DNA from: Pomphorhynchus laevis
Taxonomy: Eukaryota; Acanthocephala; Palaeacanthocephala; Echinorhynchida; Pomphorhynchidae
DNA length: 64,000 nucleotides
Assembly (NCBI GenBank): GCA_012934845.2
Contig: WNNJ02003664.1
Location: 354,652-418,651, forward strand
Reading direction: 5' to 3'
The notes under the pieces are model-generated. The model was not told where the DNA came from. It was given only the letters and a program-made list of their open reading frames with translations, and searched no databases. This document shows, piece after piece, positions 22,558 to 33,074 of this stretch. The position numbers and the translations under genes are program-made. How positions within the stretch are numbered: the first letter of the stretch is position 1; the number at the start of each line of letters is the position of its first letter.

Positions 22558-23339
22558 TGAATTTAAAATACGTTAAGAATTGGAAAAAAATAGGCAGGGT
22601 TCGACAATATACACTCATTCCTAGATTACTTAAATGGGAAACTTAACGAAGGAAATATATTGCGATATAAATATTGATAGCAGCAATAAGAAAAATCAGT
22701 GGATAGTTCAATGTCTGAGTGATTTTAAATACAGTAATATAGTGATTTCTGTACAGTCAGGGCAGCATAGTACAATTAAAAATTCGTCCAAATGATATGT
22801 ACTTAAAAATTTATGTCCATATAATCATAAACGTCAATGCAAAAAATTATTTAAAATTTTTGATGACATTGCATTTTGCTTCAATTCTATAAGCCGGCAT
22901 CAGTACGCTACATTTCAGCATTGGTGAATCTCATCAGCTACTGACCCAGTACCCAAATTTCACGTGAAGGCCTTTTTATGTTGAATGATGATCATTCGAC
23001 GCGTCTGTTTTTTTTGACATTTAGATTTCATCAAAGATCTTCCTCTTACATTTTGCAAATTTAATTATAATCATTTCGAATTTCAAATTAAATCAGCGTT
23101 GATAGGGGAAGGATCTACCTTCACTTTAAGAACTACCTATTTTTGCAATTAATTTCTATTATTAAACTAATCATCTATATTTTGCTTTCTAATTTTGAGT
23201 TAATTTAATTGTGCAGTCAATGTTACAATTGAAATTTTTGATGACACTGCAATTTTCTTCAATCCTATAGGGATTTCAAATTAAAAGATATTAAATCCTA
23301 TAATGGTTTGCACCAACATTTAGGTCACTTAGGCTAAAA
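22558..23339. other. Intergenic stretch with dispersed motifs
   Basis: No gene was recognised. The stretch 22890-22960, read on the minus strand, carries GGTCAGTAGCTGATGAG and then AGCGTACTGATG, a likely decayed relative of the hammerhead-like core at 35 kb. A stretch near 22855-22890 (TTTTGATGACATTGCA...CTTCAATTCTATA) recurs near 23235-23275. Confidence 0.45.
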
Positions 23340-23695
23340 TGTTCACATATGCCGATGTCCACTTACGCCAATGTCCACGTATGCCGATGTACACGTATGC
23401 CGATGTACACGTATGCCGATGTACACGTATGCCGATGTACACGTATGCCGATGTACACGTATGCCGATGTACACGTATGCCGATGTACACGTATGCCGAT
23501 ATCCACGAATGTCGATATCCACGTATGTCGATGTCCACGAATGCCGATGTCCACGTATGCCGATATCTACGTATGTCGATATCCACGTATGTTGATGTCC
23601 ACGTATGCCGATGCCCACGTATGTTGATGTCCACGTATGCCGATGCCCACGTATGCCGATGTTCACGTATGTCCCAATAGTCCAAGTATGCCGAT
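23340..23695 (+). repeat. 16-bp minisatellite
   Basis: About 22 units of CACGTATGCCGATGTA or close variants. The unit is not a multiple of three and has no stop in any frame, so long open frames appear in several frames on both strands. These are a by-product and not genes. Confidence 0.95.
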
Positions 23696-24539
23696 TGACT
23701 TAATCTTCACTTCACACGTTCCCGACAAATTGTACCTGAAAACGCTGTTCGATCGTTTTGTAATTATGTTTTATCACGGCATTTCCTTAAGGTATAAGCC
23801 GCCCTATATGATAGTTGTACACCCTACAGGAACAAAATCGTTTTATCAATGAAGATTGGAAGACAGTTGCATTATCAGCTAATAACTCATTTGGTAATCC
23901 ATGCTCTAATATAACTTTTTTTTTATCTTGCTACAGATATATTTAGCGCTCTCATTTTCCAGTTTCTTTAATGTACAAAAACTTCTCGGTCCTTTATCTA
24001 TAGTCCTAAAATATGAGTAGGCACTATAGTGTACAGTACCAATGACTAAGCTCTCTAATGTAGTTCCAACGTCGCACTAACCATGTAAATATGGCATCGG
24101 AACGGGATCAATTCGTTGAAATCTCGGCATTATTTAATTCCTCGCTCAACTCCCCCTTACTCGGCATAAGGACTTACCATCTTTGCGAAGATAAAAAATA
24201 CTGGATTCTATAATAGTGCATATTATAGATTTTGATGACGCACGTGGTAGCATAAGTTTTGGTAATAATAATTATTATATTATTATAATTTTTTATTTTA
24301 TTAATAGAACCCACGCAATGATAACAATGAAAAGAGATATTCAAAAAGTATTATCATTGACATCACTTAACCCTTGTGTTGATGCAATTGTTCAAACCAT
24401 TGTATACGTCTGGCAAAGAATGCCTAGAAAAATTGTTAAAACAACTTCAAAAGATCCTGTCGTGATAACTCCTATAATAAAATTAATTGATTAATTAATT
24501 AAGATAAAGCCTTTTCATAGCCGAAAAGCTTTATTATGA
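23696..24539. other. Stretch with unassigned open frames
   Basis: A 92-codon plus-strand frame at 24216-24494 (MHIIDFDDARGSISFGNN...) precedes the RT remnant at 24.54 kb and could be part of the same element. I recognise no domain in it. The rest shows nothing assignable. Confidence 0.35.
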
Positions 24540-25006
24540 TATACTGATGAAAGAAATTAATTATAATGATTTAAATATAAGCACAACATATGAACGTAGT
24601 GAGTTAAGCTTAGAAACAATTATCACGAGTCACTGTTCTATAATATATAACAAGGGCATAAAAATTGAATCTGATAATAAAACTATACCTATATGATATT
24701 AGAATTCAAAATTACATAAAAATCCAATAAAACCTAGGTTCAGATGTAGTGATTTTAAATGAATATTAAAACCACTTTCTGTCTATATGAATAAAATACT
24801 TAAAGTAATTAAAGCACACTTCAAAAAATAGTGTAAGGTAATCGAAATTAATACTGGTATAAAACACTATTTCATATAAATACATACGATTTTAGTACGC
24901 TTTATACAAATCTAGATTTAGTAGATATTAAAGAAGCGTTAGTAAAATTAATTAATCTTATATTCGGAAAAAGATATACATATATATGTTATAATAACTA
25001 AAACTT
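24540..25006 (+). mobile_element. YIDD-family RT element, fingers and motif-A part
   Basis: Pieces read KEINYNDLNISTTYERSEL (24550-24610), then a KLHKNPIKPRF block (24707-24742), LKPLSVYMNKILKVI and DFSTLYTNLDLVDIKEAL (about 24885-24940). The last is a reverse transcriptase motif A of the PLE-like type (DFSTLYTN). It supplies the region missing from the other copies and is broken in a few places. A 232-bp insertion interrupts it at 25021. Confidence 0.6.
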
Positions 25007-25266
25007 CTATCTAACACTTTCTTCTTTTTCTTCGGTGTTTGTTCTGTTTCGTTACGGAGTCCGCTTTTCGATGGACATTATTGATGGTTGATATTCATTT
25101 GCACGAAGAACGTGGCCGTATCATTGTAGTCGCCTTTCGCGGAGTTTATTGAGAAACCATTTAATACTTTTTTACGACTAGCTTTTCACGAAGTCTATTG
25201 TCAACCCTCCTTTTTTCTCAGCACGGGCTTGGGACCGGCCATGGCGGAGTTGCTATCTAACACTTT
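25007..25266 (-). mobile_element. Short retroposon with 14-bp target-site duplication
   Basis: CTATCTAACACTTT is present at 25007-25020 and again at 25253-25266, flanking a 232-bp insert. Read on the minus strand, the insert ends in a purine-rich tail (GAAGAAAAAGAAGAAAG) next to the duplication, as expected after target-primed reverse transcription. It contains GGCCGGTCCCAAGCCCG, a phrase common near the ends of insect LINEs. It is either a SINE or a heavily truncated LINE. Confidence 0.75.
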
Positions 25267-25440
25267 AAAATATTTAATTAGTGTTAGAATAACACTTTTA
25301 AAAATAACACTATTTACTATTATTTTGGTATAAAACACTATTTCCGTATTAATTCCACAAAAGAACTTTTAGAACACACAAAGAAATAGAGATACAAATT
25401 TTCAAAATAGGTTGCTTACTTAACCAATTCATTTTCACAT

Positions 25441-26080
25441 TTTAATATCCGTTTTCACAATAAACTGCAGTCTTCGTCGTGTAAAACTCTATGCGATTTG
25501 GATACCTTAACTGGTTCATCAATCATAGTATTATTGTTATCCATTGCCCGTAGTTCTTTATCTACAACTGATGAATTGTTCTTAGAGTCGTTGCCAACGT
25601 TGGACAGTCGTCGGGGGTATACTGTGAATGATGAGGAGGATGGTTTTGAACGCCTTGAACGCTCTCTTAAACATTCTTTGCTGAATTTTCTCAATGCGAT
25701 GGGTGTTTTGCGTTTTTACATTGACCATTTCGAAGTCAACCTCCAGGGGTTCAGGTTACGGTTGCGATGAACTATCTGTCGAGGGTCATGATGGCACTGT
25801 GTATGTTCATGGAGGAATCAATGTGGGATCTATCGACGATGCAAATTAACGATTTGGTGAATTTTATGATTACAGAATCGAAACCGAAAGCGATTGTGAT
25901 GATGCTCTTACTGATAGCATAACTGGAAACGACAGTGATGAGGATTGTGAGGACACCTGGGCTTATAGTTTTGGGGTTGAGACTGTGAATGCCTATAATA
26001 TTGTTGGTGTAATTGATGTTCTGTCAGATAACAGTAGCAATGACTTCAACGGCTAAGGGAATATCTATCTTGCGACTATA
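25441..26080 (+). other. Coding-like island, unidentified
   Basis: This block is richer in G+C than its surroundings. Several short frames look protein-like, notably DELSVEGHDGTVYVHGGINV (about 25770-25830) and an acidic stretch, TESDCDDALTDSITGNDSDE, ending at a stop near 26055. A serine- and arginine-rich frame lies on the minus strand at 25455-25694. I recognise no family. It could be a decayed host gene, an exon of a diverged gene, or a transposon gene. Confidence 0.3.
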
Positions 26081-26832
26081 GCGATGATGGAGGACAACAA
26101 CGATTATGGGAATTACTAATGTAGCGTGGAAAAACAATGGTTCTACAGAGGCTCGTAGCTTCCGGTTGTGGTTGTTTCTCTGCTTCAGTAACGTGTTGGA
26201 AATTCAATAGAAAATAAACCTTACTATGAAGCAAACTCAGTACCATTAAACTTATCTGCTAAGTTCCAAAGGTGTCTCACCTGCGGTGGCCTTGGCTGCG
26301 GTGTTTAGTTTGGAAGCGTAAGTCCTTAAGAAGACGGACAATGAAAGGCTCCTTCAGACTGGAAGAATATAGCTTTAAAGAAGGGGATGTGTTTCGAATA
26401 GAAGGGATGTATAGAGATAATGCGATAAGACCGCTGGCCTCCGTCTGCTAGAATCCTCTCCTTATGTGGTACTGTAATCCTTCGATTTTTGCTTATATAC
26501 TCCAATTTTTGAACAATTCTTTCCACATAGTTTGTGTTTTTAATAAAATCTTTATTTATTTATTAGAGTTGAGTTGGAATCTAGATAGTTACTGTGATTG
26601 TCAATTTGCTTGCTGGTAGTAACATAACCAATATGCCGAATCACAATCATGCCGAGAATCACATCGACTTAATGTAACAATTGACGATTAACTATTACCT
26701 GTATCTATGAAAGCCTTAAAAAAATGCAAAAAAAAATTTAACAGCTTAAATACACAATTTCTCTTGAAGGACAAAATACTGGAGGCCGAAACCACTTGAC
26801 TTGGTAGCTTATTCCAGCTTTTCCACGTTCGG
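26081..26832. other. Intergenic stretch upstream of LINE C
   Basis: No gene was recognised. A 66-codon minus-strand frame (26326-26526) has no known motif. Confidence 0.4.
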
Positions 26833-26948
26833 TTGACAATCGACGACAACCATCGACGACAACCATCAACGACAACCATCAACGACAACCATCGACGACA
26901 ACAATCGACGACAACCATCGACGACAACAATCGACGGCAACCATCGTT
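26833..26948 (+). repeat. 13-bp minisatellite at the 5' end of LINE C
   Basis: Eight to nine units of CATCGACGACAAC, with A/G changes, run up to two bases before the ORF1 start codon at 26950. The frame is open through the repeat, so an upstream start cannot be ruled out. Confidence 0.9.
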
Positions 26949-26949
26949 T

Positions 26950-27975
26950 ATGGGTGGACGTAAGAAAACAACTAAGACCGACACCAACTATGGACAACTG
27001 CAAGTACAGTGCTCGATACACGACTGCAGCGTCTGGACAACAATCACCTGCGACAAGAATAAGGCTAAAGAAGACTTCGTATGTGGTTTTTGTGCCAACA
27101 AACTAATATGCAACCTTTCCAATAAGCACATATCAACATCCAACACGTCAACTCAAACTACCCCCGTCGTTTCTAATGTCCTTTCTCCACCCACCGACCC
27201 TGCCACCATATACACTTCCCATTCCATGTCATCTTCACTCCCCGACACCCCACGTCCCGTCCTTCCTGTCTCGTTTCTCAATAACTTGCATCCATCAATC
27301 AAAATCACCTCCACCAACCTCCACTATCCTTCCACTCATAACCTTTCCTCACATCGCTTGCCACCCTCTTTATTATCATTATCCTCTATGTCTCCCGTCA
27401 TCAAACCAAATCCCTCCAAATCATCAACTGCCAGCTCTTCTATCGTGATCACACCTACTCACGTCAGTCGTCCTCTTTTACGGAGGCGCTTTGCTTATCG
27501 CGATCGTTGCGTCATTGTTACTAATATCACGCCTTCTAACTCCTTATCTCCACAAGCACGTCTGGACCACGATGTTTCCGCCTTCAGATCCATCCTCTCG
27601 TCTATTGTTCCTGCGGATAAACCATCCTTTTTCAAGGACATTTCTCCTGTCGCATTCATCCGTCTAAACAAATCTTCTCAATCTAATCCTTCCCAGCCCC
27701 CTCTCCTAAAAATTGTTTTCAAGCATCGCTCTCACGCGTCTTCTGTCCTCTCTCAACGATTCAAACTCATGTCATCTTCAACCACTCGAATTTTCCCCGA
27801 TCGCGCCCCTTCCGAAATCGCTCAAATCTCTTCAGCCCGCATCGAAAAACGCCGTCGCGAGGAAAACGGCGAAACATCACTCGCCATCCGAAACATAGAC
27901 GGAAATTTTCAAGTTGTCCACACCCGTCCAAAAATTCGATGGCGCTCCATCTCTCCTATGTGTCTTCTCCACTAG
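26950..27975 (+). CDS. LINE C ORF1 protein (zinc-binding and RRM-like)
   Basis: Intact frame of 341 codons from ATG 26950 (MGGRKKTTKTD). Residues about 20-50 hold a cysteine array (C.....C...C...VCGFC), a likely PHD-type or related zinc-binding fold. A Ser/Pro/Thr-rich linker follows, then an RRM-like region (RDRCVIVTNI, RLDHDVSAFRSIL, PLLKIVFKHRS, LSQRFKLM, RIFPDRAPSEIAQ) and a basic end (RIEKRRREENGE). It is probably an RNA-binding protein forming the retrotransposition particle. Its last 37 bases overlap the start of ORF2, so ORF2 may be translated by reinitiation. Confidence 0.85.
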   Translation: MGGRKKTTKTDTNYGQLQVQCSIHDCSVWTTITCDKNKAKEDFVCGFCANKLICNLSNKHISTSNTSTQTTPVVSNVLSPPTDPATIYTSHSMSSSLPDTPRPVLPVSFLNNLHPSIKITSTNLHYPSTHNLSSHRLPPSLLSLSSMSPVIKPNPSKSSTASSSIVITPTHVSRPLLRRRFAYRDRCVIVTNITPSNSLSPQARLDHDVSAFRSILSSIVPADKPSFFKDISPVAFIRLNKSSQSNPSQPPLLKIVFKHRSHASSVLSQRFKLMSSSTTRIFPDRAPSEIAQISSARIEKRRREENGETSLAIRNIDGNFQVVHTRPKIRWRSISPMCLLH

Positions 27976-30830
27976 TCTCTTTCGCCACAGCACACGGTTT
28001 CCGCCTCGGTCTCCTCAACACTAGATCTATTCTCAATAAATCCGATCTTATCCTCAACCTATTCACCAAGCAATCCATCGATCTCTTCTGCCTCACCGAA
28101 TCCTGGCACTCAGATTCCGACGACCTTTCCATTCGCCGTCTGCTCTCTGCCGGTTGCTCCCTAGTCGAATCCGCTCGCCCCCTCAGCTCATGCCCTTCTA
28201 AATCCTCTAGTCATGGCAACATCGTCGCATTCGCGCGTCACCCAGCGTCTCTTCGCAAAATCAATCCCCCTTTCAGTCCTTGCTCTTTTGAATTGCTCAC
28301 TTGTCGTTATTCTAACCCGATCACTCTAGATCTCGCCATTGTATACCGTCCTGGTTCATCAGCTCCTACAGCCTTATTTTTTACCGAACTCGCTGACCTC
28401 CTTTCTCATTGTTCTTTGTCCTCAATCCCTTCACTCGTTCTAGGCGACTTCAATATCCGCCTAGACCGCCCCTCTTCCACAGATTCCATCCGCTTCATCA
28501 ACATTCTATCCAACTACAATTACAAACTAATCTCCACTGCCCCCACACATATACTTGGCGGGGCACTCGACATCATCGCTGTCCCCGATCATTTTGCTGC
28601 CCACACCTCACTGTCCATCTCTGATCCTGGTCTATCCGATCACTTTCTTATCACCCTTGATCTCGCTCGCAACCACACCCCTCCTTACACACCTACAATC
28701 CTACGTCGCCCTTGGAGAAATCTTGACCTCTCCCTTCTCCGCTCTGCCTTACTCAAATCGTCTCTATCATTACCCACAATAACATATTCATCTCCTCACG
28801 ATCTCGCCTTTCTTTTCGACTCTGAACTCACATCCACTCTCGATATTCTCTTGCCCTTCAAGTCTCACCCACACCGTCGCTTGCACCGTGCCCCATGGTT
28901 TGACATCCAATGCCTACTCTCAAAGCGTCGACTCCGCCATGCTTTTCGAGTCTATCACCGCTCTCTCAGACGCGATTTCCGCTCGATCACTCCGTCTTTC
29001 CGTGATTCCTATCTTGCTCTTCGCCGGTCTCATCTCAACCTACTACGTACCAAATGCAACTCCTTCTGGCAGCATAAAATCATCACTTCATTCAACTCTA
29101 AGACTCTCTGGCATACTTTTAACTCAATCCTGGCTCGTTCCTCTACGCCTTGCAACATCAATGCTAATGATTATTCGTCATTTCTCCAGACTAAAGTATC
29201 CACGCTGCTCTCTCACGCCCCGGTCTCCATCCTATCCCAATCTGCCCAGTCTACTCTCATCCTTCCGGAACTCTTTCATCTTCTCCCTGTCTCACCTACA
29301 GAAGTATCATATGTCTTCATGTCCTTGCCCAACAAAACCTCACCTGCCGATCCCGTGCCTACCCAAATATTAAAATCTATGTGTTTATCGATATCCCCAT
29401 TTCTCACAACATTGTTTAACTCGTCCATCCGCAGTCGTATCTTCCCTTCACACTGGAAATCCGCAATCGTTCGTCCCCTCCTTAAGAAACAATCGCTCGA
29501 CCCCTCCCTTCCTTCTAGCTATCGCCCCATTTCACTACTCCCTACTCTTTCAAAGCTCTTAGAACGCATCATCTTAATACAAATCAACGCTTATCTCTCC
29601 TCATCCAATCTGTAGCATAATTTCCAATCCGCTTTCAGCTCAAATCACTCCACAGAAATCGCCTGCATTAACGTTTACAACGACTTGCTCATTTCTCGAG
29701 GCAAGACTCTATTTAGTGTTCTTATCTCCCTCGACCTCTCATCCGCATTCGACATTGTCGATCACTCCGTCCTCCTTTCTCGCCTTCGTTATGATTACGG
29801 CTTTTCTTCCTCCTCCGTAGCTTGGTTCGCCTCATATCTATCCGACCGTTCCTTTCGCGTCTGTTCTAATTCATCATCCTCCCCTCCCATCCCTATTTTT
29901 TGCGGGGTTCCACAAGGTTCAGTCCTATGTCCCCTGCTTTTCTCTCTTTTGCTTGGCGATCTCTCTCCATTTATCAAACCTTACTCCTTTAACGTTATGC
30001 AATACGCCGATGACATTCTAATCTATGCTCATGCACCCGCACATCGCATACACGATATCGGCATTTCTGCCTCCAACTGTCTTTCTTCTATCTACAAACG
30101 TCTCTCCAATCTCCATCTCGTTCTAAACGCCGAAAAGTCCAAAATAATGTGGATCCTTCCCCGTAAACCAAACATATCTCCTCCCACTGTATATTTTGCC
30201 TCATCAATCATCCCCATAGTCCACAATCTCACTTTCTTAGGCTTCCATTTCGATGATCACCTTTCCCTTAAACCCTTCATCCGTGACAAGGTCCGCTCGT
30301 CTAACTTAATTCTTCGTGACATCCGCCGTATCCGCCCCCTTATCGACTTCCGTTCTTGTATGTCTCTTCTTTCATCGCTTCTTTTCCCTAAAATCGATTA
30401 CTGCCTTAGCCTTTTCGCCAATTCTCCAAAATCCATCATCCTACCCCTACAACGAATAATCAACACCGCCGTTCGAGTGCTCTTTCGTCTCCGTCGCTTC
30501 GACCACACATCCACATATTTTGCCCAACTCTTCCTGGCCCACCATCCACATCCGCATCAAACTCCACCTTCTTCTCGTTACTTTTCGTCTCATCGCTGTC
30601 GGCTCCATATCGTTCATCAACCTTCCTTTCTTAGACGATACTCGCCCCACCTCGCTATAGCTGCGTTCCTGTCATACCCTCTTACTCCACGTCCCTAATT
30701 ACTCCAACAACTACGGTCTCCGATTCTTCCTCGTCGCCGCCTCACTTGCCTGGAATCAACTCCCTCTCGACGTCCGCCGCGCTCCCTCCTTTATCACATT
30801 CAAACACCTCCTCCGTTCACACCTTCTCGA
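27939..30830 (+). pseudogene. LINE C ORF2 (endonuclease and reverse transcriptase), two breaks
   Basis: From ATG 27939 the endonuclease domain is complete: NTRSILNKSD, CLTESWHSDSDD, AIVYRPGS, VLGDFNIRLDRP and LSDHFLI, with the catalytic histidine kept, unlike LINE B. The RT fingers follow (YRPISLLPTLSKLLERIIL) up to a TAG at 29613-29615, in the position where LINE B reads FPPFQAAF. Beyond it come SLDLSSAFDIVDHS, GVPQGSVLCPLLFS (G to C against the copy at 6-7 kb), QYADDILIYA, NAEKSKIMW and FLGFHFDDHLS. An extra T near 30530 shifts the C-terminal domain. The shared TAG in the 6-7 kb copy shows it was inherited from a source element. Confidence 0.9.
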
Positions 30831-30868
30831 CACATGATTTACAGTTTTGTTTTGTTGTGGTCATGTAA

Positions 30869-30884
30869 GCGTGCGCTGGCACGC
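30869..30884 (+). other. LINE C 3'-terminal stem-loop
   Basis: GCGTGC and GCACGC pair around a four-base loop before ATTTGCCAC. It is equivalent to 18774-18792 in LINE B, with a compensatory pair change. Confidence 0.7.
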
Positions 30885-30924
30885 ATTTGCCACGTTAAAA
30901 TAAATCCTTTTTTTACCATGTTTA

Positions 30925-31760
30925 ACTACAATGTAGTTAGCGCAAGACATTTTACCGACCACGTAAATAGCTGATGACTGATCTATATCGCCACCGCTGT
31001 ATAGAACTTGCTCAGGCATAGCAAATTCCCTTCCTCATTTTCCCTGAATGCGAAAGAGGTAACATCTTGCAAGATGTTTCACTTTATCGCATTTCTAGCA
31101 TCGAACAAAGTTAGGTCTGTTAAAGCAACCAGATACTGTTAGGTATATGACTGTGTTAATGTTGATATCCTTTGCTAAATCTGCGAGATTTCTGTTTATC
31201 GCTGTTATTAATGATTATGCTCGATTTGAATAATCATGTACTGATTATCTTCTACGTTCCAGACTTAACTTCAAGCTCGATTTGGAAAGTCATCTACTGA
31301 CATATCTTTTACGTTGCAGACTTAACTCGATTTTTTGTTCATATCTGCAAAAAAACCGTAACAAAATTTTGTTTTTAACGACTTCTTATGTGATATAAGC
31401 TGCGCGAGCAAGACGTCTTAAGTCGGCTAGAAAACTATCAACAAGTTCCTCTTCTCGTTTCCTGACAAAACAATTGTTTGTAGACTGTAAAAGAGTTCAG
31501 ACCGAATACGCGTCGTAATCGTCTCTTGGTAACGTTTGCTTACGCTTTAGAGCCCTTGTCAGGTTCAATTTTGACGAGTATCGCACTTTGTAAAGCATAT
31601 TCAATGTGATATTTCTCTTTGTTTCTTTACTTATTTAGAGCTATCTTCAAGTCGAACTTTGAAATCAACTTGTCTAGGTCTGACGATCCATTGTAGAACT
31701 GATATCAGTAAACTTAAACTGCCGTTGTGTATCTAACCGCCCGGTTAGCTTGAAACAAAC
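30925..31760 (-). mobile_element. Ty3/gypsy-like gag fossil
   Basis: Minus-strand pieces resemble a gag protein of LTR retrotransposons: a capsid-like segment rich in Leu and Arg (near 31450-31400) and a zinc-knuckle-like segment (near 31100-31060). It is old and broken in several places. No pol region or paired LTRs were seen. Confidence 0.5.
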
Positions 31761-32015
31761 AAGCAAACGTGAACAAGTTTTTTTATCTCTTCACTAAAAC
31801 AGAACAACAGTACATTCTTATTGCAACGAAAATAATTTTTGTTAAATAATAATTTCTTTGTAAAGGAAAATACGAGAAAATGAATCAATCATATAATCGT
31901 TACTTGATTTTAACTGTCGACGAATGTAACTTTCTGAACAGCAGCCAGGCTTGTCGATCGCGCGAATCTTATACAATTCGAGACAGCTTGGTATAATAAA
32001 TACAATTTTTCTTTT

Positions 32016-33068
32016 TAGTTTCACTATGCATTCAACATTGTCGACCACTCCGTCCGCCTTTCTCGCCTTCGTTATGATTACGGCTTTTCTTCCTCCTCAG
32101 TAGCATGGTTTGCCTCATATCTATCTGACCGTTCCTTTCGCGTCTGTTCAAATTCATCATCCTCCCCTCCCATCCCCATTTTTTCGGGGTCCCACATGGT
32201 TCAGTCCTAGGATTCCTGCTTTTCTCTCTTCTGCTTGGCGATATCTCTCCGTTTATCAAGCCCTTCTCCTTTAACGTCATGCAATACGCCGATGACATCC
32301 TCATATATGCTCATGCACCTGCACATCGCATACACGATATCGGCATTTCTGCATCCAACTGTATTTCTTCTATCTACAAACGTCTCTCAGATCTCCATCT
32401 CGTTCTAAACCCCGACAAGTCCAAAATAATGTGGATCCTCCCCGGTAAACCAAACATATATTCTCCCATTGTATATTTTGCCTCATCGATCATCCCCATA
32501 GTCCACAATCTCACTTTCTTAAGCTTCCATTTCGATGACCACCTTTCCCTTAAACCCTTCGTCCGTGACAAGGTCCGCTCGTCTAACTTAATTCTCCGTG
32601 ACATCCGCCGTATCCGCTCCCTTATCGACTTCCGTTCTTGTATTTTTCTTCTTTCATCGCTTCTTTCCCTAAAATCGATTACTGCCTTAGCCTTTTTACA
32701 AATTCTGCAAAATCCATCATCCTACCCCTATAACAAATAATCAACTCCGCCATTCGAGTACTATTTCGTCTCCGTCGCTTCGACCACGCATCCACATATT
32801 TTGCCCAACTCTCCTGGCCCACAATTCACATTCACATCAAACTCCGCCTTCTCGTAACTTTTCGTCTCATCGCTGTCGGCTCCCTATCGTTCATCAACCT
32901 TCCTTTCTTAGACGACACTCGCCCCACCTCGCTATAGCTGCGTTCCCGTAATTCCCTCTTACTCCACGCTCCCAATTACTTCACAACTACGGTCTCCGAT
33001 CCTTCCTCGTAGCCGCCCTACTCGCCTGGAATCAACTCCTTCTCGACGTCCGCCGCGCTCCCTCTTAT
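32016..33068 (+). mobile_element. CR1/L2-type LINE family C fragment, truncated at both ends
   Basis: It matches LINE C from RT motif A to the C-terminal domain (QYADDILIYA near 32281-32310, NPDKSKIMW, HLSLKPFVRDKVRSS) and stops abruptly at GCCGCGCTCCCTC without the 3' hairpin or tail. Loss of both ends points to later deletion or rearrangement, because LINE insertions normally keep their 3' end. Frames are broken near motif B and in the C-terminal part. Confidence 0.85.
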
Positions 33069-33074
33069 CCATGA

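Larger units (their letters stand above)
26833..30915 (+). mobile_element. Nearly full-length young CR1/L2-type LINE (family C)
   Basis: Order: 13-bp minisatellite, intact ORF1 (26950-27975), ORF2 overlapping it from 27939, 3' hairpin (30869-30884), ATTTGCCAC and the tail TTAAAATAAATCC. ORF2 is interrupted by one in-frame TAG at 29613-29615 and one single-base frame change near 30530. Other copies at 5933-7763, 32016-33068 and 41227-42030 are closely related, so the family was active recently. Coding DNA is markedly richer in G+C than the flanks. Confidence 0.95.

Noticed and set aside
23339-23690. Long overlapping open frames on both strands
   Set aside because: They come from a 16-bp minisatellite without stop codons in any frame.
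28888-29373. 161-codon open frame overlapping LINE C ORF2
   Set aside because: It is an alternative frame over the ORF2 spacer and carries no motif; the ORF2 frame is conserved with LINE B.
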